Shown: positions 6,679-12,056 of the stretch, piece after piece
How the letters are laid out: each line of letters starts with the position of its first letter
How positions within the stretch are numbered: the first letter of the stretch is position 1
NCBI GenBank assembly: GCA_041672395.1
Contig: JBAYZS010000064.1
Span: 1-12,056 of the forward strand
Reading direction: 5' to 3'
Length of the DNA stretch: 12,056 nucleotides
Origin: UBA5287 sp041672395
Lineage (GTDB): Bacteria > Bacteroidota > Bacteroidia > Bacteroidales > Dysgonomonadaceae
Notes under the pieces: model-generated
The model's input: only the letters and a program-made list of their open reading frames with translations
Databases searched by the model: none
Told to the model about the DNA's origin: nothing
Translations under genes and position numbers: made by a program

Positions 6679-9600
6679 TTAAAAATTTAAATTAAGCCCC
6701 AAGATGAAAACGCGTGGGTGTGGATAGATATTATTGTCAATACCGTTGTTTGTAAACTCAGGATCAAGTCCTGCGTACTTTGTAATAACAAACGGATTCT
6801 GCACTGTAAAATGGATTCTTCCAGACTGATTATTATTCAGTATATGGGTAAAATTATACCCTATAGAAATATTATCCATCTTCACGAAAGAGGCATTCTG
6901 AATATAATGGCTTGATTGATATTGCACTGCATCAAAATTGGTGTATGTAGCACTGTTTACTCTATTCTTCAACCATCCTGAAGGATCGTATGTTGTATTC
7001 TTTGATTCACGGTTAGATTGGATATTGTTATATGCATAATTTCCAATGTTTGCCCTCAAAGAGAAATTGAAATCTACTCTTTTGTAAGATAATTGGGAAG
7101 ATAATCCCATGAATACATCCGGTGCAGAGTTTTTATAAACGATAAGATCCTGTTCGTTGATTGATCCGTCAGCATTTTGATCCACATAAACGCCATCAAG
7201 TGGTTTGCCAGCCTCGTTGTATACCTGTTCGTAAACATAGAATGAGTTAGCCGGGTAGTTTACGCTATGGATAGCGATATTGTTACCCGTTCCACCATCG
7301 ATTCCACCAAAACGAACACCCACATAACTTGGGTCGTCATTGATAGTCAGTTTGGTAATACGGTTCTGATTGTATGTAACGTTATAACTCAGGTTCCAGT
7401 TCCAGTCCTTGGTTACAACTGGTCTACCGGTGATGGTGAATTCAGCACCTTTGTTCTCAAGTTCTCCAACATTGGTAAGAAGTTGGTTGCTGAAATTGGT
7501 TCCAGCAGCAATTCCTACAGTATTTAACAAGTCGGATGTTTTGCGATAATAAACATCAACAGCACCAGTGATACGGTTATTAAGGAACCCATAATCAAGA
7601 CCGGCGTTATATGTAGCCGTTTCTTCCCATTTAAGATTTTCATCATAAGCCAATGGTCGAATCAATGGTACCATTTGGTCACCGAAGAAATAATTTGCAC
7701 CAGCCTGGCTGTAGCTATAGCGTCCCATCCATGGATAGTCGCCACTACCTAAGTTCTGTTGTCCGGTAACACCATAACCCAATCTCAGTTTTAGGTCAGA
7801 CATCACATTGTCAGCACCCGCCATAAAAGGCTCATTGATAATTTTCCAAGCGAAGGCAGCCGATGGGAAAAGTCCCCATTTGTTGTCCGGGCTGAATCGA
7901 GATGATCCGTCGTTACGTAATGTGAGTGTCAACAAATAACGATCCAACAATGAGTAGTTAAAACGTCCGAAGAAAGAGATCACGAAGCTTTCTGTGGAGT
8001 AGTCGTTACCATCTTTATAGAATTCATTACCAGTCTCAGTAGCTTTTGCAGCCGAGTATGGATAAGTATTTTCAGTTTCGTTGTAGAATCGTTGCCAAGA
8101 ATAACCTCCCATTGCGTCAAAGCGATGAACCCCAGCCTCTTTAACGTAATTCAAGTAAAAATCGAGTAATGTATTACTTTTAAACTGGCTGTAAGTTGAG
8201 TTATCACCCCAGCCTGATTTGTAATTTCCCCAAGTGTAGCTCATTGGAGAGTTATCTTCAATAATCACATCCCCATTGCTCTTAGATAAGTCATAACCCA
8301 TGTTGAGGTTAGCTCTAAGTCCTTCGAGGAAAGGCAGATAGTAATCGAGTTGAAGATTTCCTATGCTTCTGTATACTTTGGAATTGTCGTGTTTCTGTTC
8401 CAGTATTGCCAGTGGGTTAGCCAATGCGATATCGATTGGTGTTCCAGCCGGTCTGAGCGTCATATGATATCCATTTCCATAAGGAGAATCAGTTTGTGAA
8501 TACACAGGCATTGTCGGGTCAAATTGAGTCGCCGAATTGATTGCCCCCTGATCAGCAAAACGGTTAGTTATGTACATACCTTTTGCATTCAATTGTACCT
8601 TTAGTTGATTCTCGAAAAAGGAAGGATTAAGATTTACGCTCCCTGTGAATCTTTCCAGATTTGATGTTTTGAGGATACCATTTTCGTTTGTATATCCTGC
8701 CGATACGCGATAAGGAAGTATTTCTCCCACGCTACCAGAAGCACTTAAATTGTGATCTGTACTGGCAGATACTCTAAAGATTTGATTCTGCCAATTTGTA
8801 ACAGTGTTGCCCAAAGCAGCTGCTTGTTGGCTATCTTCGCCAAAAGAATTGATCACATAGTTTCTAAAAGTAGGAGCGTCCATAACATCTACTGATCCAG
8901 TACGACTACTTACAGAGAAATTACCATTATAAGACAATTTCATCTTTCCGATTTGTCCCTTCTTAGTTGTAATAATAATTACCCCGTTAGAGGCACGTGA
9001 TCCGTAAATAGCAGTTGCTGACGCATCTTTCAACACTGTAAAGGATTCAATGTCATTTGAATTGATGGTACTTAACGGATTTGACATTCCGCTTACACCT
9101 GAGGTGTTATCCACAGGCACGCCATCGATTACTATCAATGGATCGTTACTGGCCGACATAGAAGATCCGCCACGTATTCGAATATTAGCAGAAGAACCCG
9201 GTGCTCCGCCAGCAGAAGTCACGCTCAAACCAGCCACTTGACCTGCCAATAGATCTGATGGAGATGTAGCTAAGCCTCTGTTTAGTCTGGTAGCATCTAC
9301 TGCAACCACAGAACCAGTAGCATCATCTTTTCGAATTGTTCCGTAGCCAATTACTACAAGCTCATCCAATAACTCAACGTCCTCTTCTATAATGATTTGT
9401 ATTGAAGTTTGGTTGTTAATAGGAATAGTTTGCGACTTATATCCGATGTAACTCAACTCCAGAACCCCGTTTGAGGGAGCCTGTATTACAAAGTTACCAT
9501 CATAATCGGTAACCGTTCCCGTTGTGGTACCCTTCAATAAGATATTGACGCCGATTATTGGTTCGCCGGCAATATCTTTTACAGTACCACGCACATTTAT

Positions 9601-9699
9601 CGGCGAGCCCGTTTGGGCACTAACCGACATAATCCATAGCAATCCCGACAATAATGTTATCAGGAAAGCACTCATGCTTGATTTTGATTTTAAATACAT
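6679..9699 (-). CDS. SusC/RagA-like TonB-dependent outer-membrane transporter
   Basis: A 1006-residue protein, typical for SusC. A type I signal peptide (residues 1-28, cut after SVSA) is followed by the carboxypeptidase-D-regulatory-like domain at about 35-110 (GTVKDIAGEPIIGVNILLKG, YDGNFVI). Next are the TonB-box region DELVVIGYG at 112-120 and a plug domain at about 125-248 with ANIRIRGGSS, PLIVIDGVP and VLKDASATAIYGSRASNGVI. The rest is the outer-membrane beta-barrel, ending in a terminal phenylalanine (LGLNLNF) used for barrel insertion. It imports oligosaccharides into the periplasm using TonB-ExbBD energy, with the SusD partner encoded directly downstream. ATG at 9699 is chosen because it keeps the KSK positive region before the hydrophobic core; an internal ATG at 9675 would lose it. 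It is the first gene of the operon, behind about 480 bp of regulatory DNA. Confidence 0.97.
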   Translation of the reverse strand: MYLKSKSSMSAFLITLLSGLLWIMSVSAQTGSPINVRGTVKDIAGEPIIGVNILLKGTTTGTVTDYDGNFVIQAPSNGVLELSYIGYKSQTIPINNQTSIQIIIEEDVELLDELVVIGYGTIRKDDATGSVVAVDATRLNRGLATSPSDLLAGQVAGLSVTSAGGAPGSSANIRIRGGSSMSASNDPLIVIDGVPVDNTSGVSGMSNPLSTINSNDIESFTVLKDASATAIYGSRASNGVIIITTKKGQIGKMKLSYNGNFSVSSRTGSVDVMDAPTFRNYVINSFGEDSQQAAALGNTVTNWQNQIFRVSASTDHNLSASGSVGEILPYRVSAGYTNENGILKTSNLERFTGSVNLNPSFFENQLKVQLNAKGMYITNRFADQGAINSATQFDPTMPVYSQTDSPYGNGYHMTLRPAGTPIDIALANPLAILEQKHDNSKVYRSIGNLQLDYYLPFLEGLRANLNMGYDLSKSNGDVIIEDNSPMSYTWGNYKSGWGDNSTYSQFKSNTLLDFYLNYVKEAGVHRFDAMGGYSWQRFYNETENTYPYSAAKATETGNEFYKDGNDYSTESFVISFFGRFNYSLLDRYLLTLTLRNDGSSRFSPDNKWGLFPSAAFAWKIINEPFMAGADNVMSDLKLRLGYGVTGQQNLGSGDYPWMGRYSYSQAGANYFFGDQMVPLIRPLAYDENLKWEETATYNAGLDYGFLNNRITGAVDVYYRKTSDLLNTVGIAAGTNFSNQLLTNVGELENKGAEFTITGRPVVTKDWNWNLSYNVTYNQNRITKLTINDDPSYVGVRFGGIDGGTGNNIAIHSVNYPANSFYVYEQVYNEAGKPLDGVYVDQNADGSINEQDLIVYKNSAPDVFMGLSSQLSYKRVDFNFSLRANIGNYAYNNIQSNRESKNTTYDPSGWLKNRVNSATYTNFDAVQYQSSHYIQNASFVKMDNISIGYNFTHILNNNQSGRIHFTVQNPFVITKYAGLDPEFTNNGIDNNIYPHPRVFILGLNLNF

Positions 9700-9818
9700 T
9701 TGCTAATTAGATTAACTGATTAATTATTATATTTCTTTTCGATCAGATTTAAATAATCACGTACCCTGTTAAAAGTTTAAATGGCTTTCATTCAGTACTA
9801 TTTATTTACTCTTCAACA

Positions 9819-9853
9819 CAAAATTAGATTTTAAACCTTGCTATATAAGCAAA
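9819..9853 (-). promoter_or_regulatory. Candidate sigma-ABfr-type promoter for the susC operon
   Basis: The minus strand has TAATTTTG at 9826-9819, a full match to TAnnTTTG, and TTTG at 9853-9850 as a possible -33 element. The spacer is 23 bp, slightly longer than the usual 19-21. A start near 9812 would give a leader of about 110 nt before the ATG at 9699. Confidence 0.4.
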
Positions 9854-9880
9854 AAAACTGTTAATTGCGTATTTACACTG

Positions 9881-9894
9881 TGCAAACGATTGCA
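9881..9894. promoter_or_regulatory. LacI/GalR-family-type operator palindrome
   Basis: TGCAAACGATTGCA has perfect TGCAA/TTGCA arms around a central CG, which is the general form of LacI/GalR-family operators (TGNAANCGNTTNCA). It lies about 55 bp upstream of the candidate -7 box at 9819-9826 and downstream of the other candidate promoter. No regulator gene is in the window, so the binding protein is unknown. Confidence 0.45.
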
Positions 9895-10013
9895 TTTTTT
9901 GCGTTAAGTGTACTTATGACAATTAGATAGCCATTAAACAAAGCGTTATAAGTAAATAATGAGAAGTCGCAGGTTGTCCTATAAAATTGCATAAAAAGGA
10001 CATCCATTACAAT

Positions 10014-10022
10014 CAAAACATA
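10014..10022 (-). promoter_or_regulatory. Possible -7 box abutting the 11-bp repeats
   Basis: The minus strand reads TATGTTTTG, which fits TAnnTTTG with one extra T. It starts on the base next to the last GTGAGAG unit, and no -33 TTTG is present, so the repeats occupy the place of the -33 element, as in an activator-dependent promoter. A start near 10008 would give a leader of about 310 nt. Confidence 0.3.
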
Positions 10023-10066
10023 GTGAGAGCATGGTGAGAGGAGCGTGAGAGGAAGGTGAGAGGAAG
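10023..10066. repeat. Four direct repeats GTGAGAGnnnn with exact 11-bp period
   Basis: GTGAGAG begins at 10023, 10034, 10045 and 10056. The full units are gtgagagcatg, gtgagaggagc, gtgagaggaag and gtgagaggaag, so the last two are identical. The period is close to one helical turn, which would put four binding sites on one face of the DNA. On the susC sense strand the unit reads CTTCCTCTCAC. Confidence 0.8.
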
Positions 10067-10185
10067 AAATACGCAATTCTTGTCCATTTTATTAAAATGC
10101 TAATAAAAAGTAAGTAAAAAATAAGAACCATAGACTTAGGAGTAGGAGATAGGCAATTCAGATCATAAAAGATTAGATCAACAAT

Positions 10186-10226
10186 AAAAAAAGATCGGAA
10201 GCTATCTTCGCAGAAGGCTTCCGATC
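10186..10226 (-). terminator. Intrinsic terminator after the NigD-like gene
   Basis: On the minus strand GATCGGAAGC and GCTTCCGATC form a perfect 10-bp stem. An inner CTTC/GAAG pairing extends it, and seven T follow (plus-strand A run 10186-10192). It closes the NigD-like/DUF4294 transcription unit and insulates the susC regulatory region. Confidence 0.9.
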
Positions 10227-10283
10227 GTGGAAAATCAAAAAGTCATATAAGAAATAGAACTAATAAAAGTGTTTTGGTTTTTA

Positions 10284-11024
10284 TTAATAGTATTCATTTG
10301 ATGAAACATTCGGAATTGTTGTTCTTGAAACAACATTTTGAAGTGCAGCATCATTATATTTGTATGTCAAATTATAAGTTCTTGAGCCACCCCATTCCTG
10401 CACCTTAACAGAAATTGCTACTGAGTCGGCATCATTTGTGCGGAACGGTTTCAGATTAAAACAAACCAGTCCGTTATATAATTGAGATGAACCACTAAAG
10501 TATGAATTATGTCTGAATTCCAAGTGTACCTTTCCGTCATCAGATTGAGATGCAAGCGTGTTTTTTACTAAATTGATAGCATGCGGTTTGATTCCCCCAT
10601 AATTGAACAAGAAGTCCACATTTAGATAGTCGCTTCCGATCCATATATCTTCTATAGCCACCGGGTCGTTACCAATACTATCAGCATTATTTTCATTCAG
10701 GATAATAGTATTTTTTGTAAGAATATTCCAGATATCATTTATTTTAATAAAGTAAATGTACCCATTATCATCATCACCAAGAATTGTAAAGTTTACGAAA
10801 ACACGTTGTCCATCGATAGGTTTATATCCAATTTCAGTATTTTTTGGCATTAATTTTATGCCACTGTCCAAAATCAAAGAAAACTTATTATCATTTTCAC
10901 TTACAACCGTTGCGATTCTAATTTGAAAATCCCCCAATGAATTGCTGTCGCTATCATCACACGAAAACGCAGAAAATAAAATAATCAAAAGAGGTAACCC
11001 TATTAAAAGTAACTGTTTTTTCAT
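10284..11024 (-). CDS. NigD-like lipoprotein
   Basis: A 246-residue protein with a lipoprotein signal, ILFSAFSC with cysteine 22, then DDSDSNS, an acidic/serine stretch typical of surface or outer-membrane export in Bacteroidota. Residues about 33-110 fit the N-terminal OB-like domain of the NigD family (KFSLILDSGIKLMP, GQRVFVNFTILGDD, GYIYFIKINDIWNILTKN). Residues about 120-240 fit the C-terminal beta-sandwich domain (IEDIWIGSDYLNVDFLFNYGG, HLEFRHN, GLVCFNLKPF, VKVQEWGG, YNLTYKY). The family was named after a nigrescin-associated operon in Prevotella, but its function is not established. It is 180 bp downstream of the DUF4294 gene; no -7 box was found in that gap, so read-through transcription is possible. 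The strong terminator at 10186-10226 follows it. Family call is good; function unknown. Confidence 0.85.
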   Translation of the reverse strand: MKKQLLLIGLPLLIILFSAFSCDDSDSNSLGDFQIRIATVVSENDNKFSLILDSGIKLMPKNTEIGYKPIDGQRVFVNFTILGDDDNGYIYFIKINDIWNILTKNTIILNENNADSIGNDPVAIEDIWIGSDYLNVDFLFNYGGIKPHAINLVKNTLASQSDDGKVHLEFRHNSYFSGSSQLYNGLVCFNLKPFRTNDADSVAISVKVQEWGGSRTYNLTYKYNDAALQNVVSRTTIPNVSSNEYY

Positions 11025-11204
11025 ATACTAAAAAATATTTATCAGAATTAATACTTACTTAGTAGATGCTGAAAGATTGAAAACGTTGCGTGAAAAGTTT
11101 GTTATTTTACAACTTTAACTTTGGTTAACATTGAGTGTTTATTCGACAGTAATAAAATTGAAATAAGAATAGAAGAAAGACAAGTTAGAAATTTAAAAGT
11201 CAGA

Positions 11205-11843
11205 TTATAGATATCCCTGTTCAACCAGTAGAACAATGCGTTCAGTTAACTGATCTTCGCCATTAGGATCATATTCAGCTTTAAGTGAATTTCCAAAAAC
11301 ACCGGCAAAAACATTTGCTGTCCATGCAGTAAAACTCCCTAAAATTGCATCAATAATGTCATATGAAGTAGAATTTGTTTCCCTGTCAACTAATTTAATA
11401 AGCAATTGTCCTTGCGATTTGGTCAGTTTCTTCATTTTAGGAGTATAAACTTCAACAAGATGATCTTTCATTAGATTAAGATGTTTCTGTCGTGCTTTAT
11501 CATTAGGTAGAGTCTCGATATATTCGTAAGTCTCCATAAGAATAGCAGATATTTCTTTTGCGTAGGGTAATGTCTTTTTGACATCACGTACAAGTTTGCT
11601 GTAATATGTTTGTTCTCTAGTAGTTGGAAAACTTGCAGGAGGGAATTTGATATAGTTACCATAGTAAATCATGGCAACAGTATCACCATCAATAATAGTA
11701 GCCGGATAAATATTAGAAGTATTTGGCACAGTGGTGTTTCCCGTCACATTATTTGTAATCGGAGTGTGTTGAGCCTGAGCAAAACAAGTTGCATTGAACA
11801 ATATGAGCATCAACAGAAATAATATATTTGAGTGGCACTTCAT
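11205..11843 (-). CDS. DUF4294 family protein, exported
   Basis: A 212-residue protein. Residues 1-23 look like a type I signal peptide (ILFLLMLILFNATCFAQA, likely cut after AQA); a cysteine at 20 is not in a convincing lipobox. The body matches the DUF4294 pattern: IDGDTVAMIYYGNYIKFPPASFP, then TREQTYYSKLVRDVKKTLPYAKEI, KKLTKSQGQLLIKLVDRETNSTSYDII and the terminal LKAEYDPNGEDQLTERIVLLVEQG. This family is widespread in Bacteroidota and has no known function. The first half is beta-like and the second helical. The gene lies upstream of the NigD-like gene and diverges from the plus-strand gene at the right edge. ATG at 11843 is preferred because it keeps the signal peptide; a later ATG (codon 12) would break it. 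Confidence 0.88.
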   Translation of the reverse strand: MKCHSNILFLLMLILFNATCFAQAQHTPITNNVTGNTTVPNTSNIYPATIIDGDTVAMIYYGNYIKFPPASFPTTREQTYYSKLVRDVKKTLPYAKEISAILMETYEYIETLPNDKARQKHLNLMKDHLVEVYTPKMKKLTKSQGQLLIKLVDRETNSTSYDIIDAILGSFTAWTANVFAGVFGNSLKAEYDPNGEDQLTERIVLLVEQGYL

Positions 11844-11851
11844 TTCGGGAG

Positions 11852-11885
11852 CAAAGTTAATCTCAAAGTTTTATTTGTCGACAAA
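11852..11885 (-). promoter_or_regulatory. Promoter of the DUF4294 gene
   Basis: The minus strand has TAACTTTG (11859-11852), an exact TAnnTTTG -7 box, and TTTG (11885-11882) as -33 element with a 22-bp spacer. The start codon is at 11843, only eight bases past the box, so the mRNA would have almost no leader. Confidence 0.55.
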
Positions 11886-11986
11886 AAAACGCGTTAAGTG
11901 TGGTTAATTATTGAGAATTAATACAGATAGAATAGTAAAATATGAGGAAAAAATATCAAATACCTCACAAAATACAGAAAATAGAC

Positions 11987-11994
11987 TACATTTG
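11987..11994 (+). promoter_or_regulatory. -7 box for the right-edge plus-strand gene
   Basis: TACATTTG is an exact TAnnTTTG match. A transcript starting near 12001 would have a leader of about 34 nt before the ATG at 12035. No TTTG is visible at the -33 distance. Confidence 0.5.
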
Positions 11995-12034
11995 TTTATA
12001 TCAAAATATTATTATTCTTATAAAATTAATCAAA

Positions 12035-12056
12035 ATGGCATATCTTCACCTTGGTT
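12035..12056 (+). CDS. Start of an unidentified plus-strand gene, cut by window edge
   Basis: ATG at 12035 opens a frame reading MAYLHLG to the end of the window. The support is its position behind a good -7 box at 11987-11994 and the divergent layout with the DUF4294 gene. Seven residues do not allow identification; a small cytosolic enzyme such as FolK (which often begins with a YLxLG-like strand) is one guess but is not claimed. Confidence 0.4.

Larger units (their letters stand above)
9863..10078. repeat. 12-bp perfect inverted repeat flanking about 190 bp of the susC regulatory region
   Basis: AATTGCGTATTT at 9863-9874 is the exact reverse complement of AAATACGCAATT at 10067-10078. The right copy begins on the base after the last unit of the 11-bp repeat array. 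The interval includes the LacI-type palindrome and the phased repeats with their adjacent -7 box. Confidence 0.6.
9700..10185 (-). promoter_or_regulatory. Long regulatory region upstream of the susC-like gene
   Basis: This gene-free stretch contains the elements listed separately: two candidate promoters, an 11-bp phased repeat, a LacI-type palindrome and a 12-bp inverted repeat. A further short hairpin, TGTCCT/AGGACA, lies at 9975-10002, which would be close to the 5' end of a transcript starting near 10008. An AT-rich 6-bp stem (9704-9726) sits just before the susC start codon. Positions 10080-10185 are AT-rich with nothing else recognised. A 67-codon frame here (TTG at 10076) has no family resemblance and is not called. 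Confidence 0.6.

Noticed and set aside
9873..10076. 67-codon minus-strand frame upstream of the susC-like gene
   Set aside because: It needs a TTG start, has no recognisable family or clean signal peptide, and overlaps the phased repeats and LacI-type palindrome, which explain the sequence better.
10261..10286. taataaaa/ttttatta inverted repeat at the stop of the NigD-like gene
   Set aside because: The stem is all A/T, and the strong GC-containing terminator at 10186-10226 already accounts for termination.
11904..11921. Inverted repeat ttaatt/aattaa between the divergent genes
   Set aside because: It is only 6 bp of pure A/T in an AT-rich gap, expected by chance, with no U-tract.

Overview
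The window looks like chromosomal DNA of a Bacteroidota bacterium, most likely order Bacteroidales. The clues are a complete SusC/SusD-type nutrient-uptake operon, lipoproteins with acidic residues just after the lipobox cysteine, a NigD-like lipoprotein and a DUF4294 protein (both families typical of this phylum), and several Bacteroides-type -7 boxes (TAnnTTTG). The genus cannot be fixed from the sequence alone.

Positions 1-9699, all on the minus strand, hold a polysaccharide utilization locus read from right to left. The order is a SusC-like TonB-dependent porin, a SusD-like lipoprotein, two different SusE/SusF-family glycan-binding lipoproteins, a GH53 endo-beta-1,4-galactanase, and a GH13 neopullulanase/cyclomaltodextrinase-type enzyme (SusA-like) cut by the left edge. 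The first four genes and the GH53 are closely spaced, with strong hairpins in two of the gaps. The GH53-GH13 gap of 274 bp carries four degenerate copies of a roughly 66-bp tandem repeat. In the inferred model, SusD, the SusE/F proteins and the GH53 act at the cell surface, SusC imports oligosaccharides, and the GH13 enzyme cuts alpha-glucans in the periplasm. Pairing a beta-galactanase with an alpha-glucan enzyme is the main biochemical puzzle.

Positions 9700-10185 form a long regulatory region in front of susC. It holds four GTGAGAG repeats spaced exactly 11 bp apart that end against a possible -7 box, a LacI/GalR-type palindrome, a second possible promoter, and a 12-bp inverted repeat bracketing about 190 bp of this DNA. 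A strong intrinsic terminator at 10186-10226 separates it from the upstream genes.

Positions 10284-11843, also minus strand, carry a NigD-like lipoprotein gene and a DUF4294 gene, probably unrelated to glycan use. A plus-strand gene seems to begin at 12035 behind a good -7 box and runs off the right edge. No tRNA, rRNA, CRISPR array, transposase or PUL regulator gene is visible.
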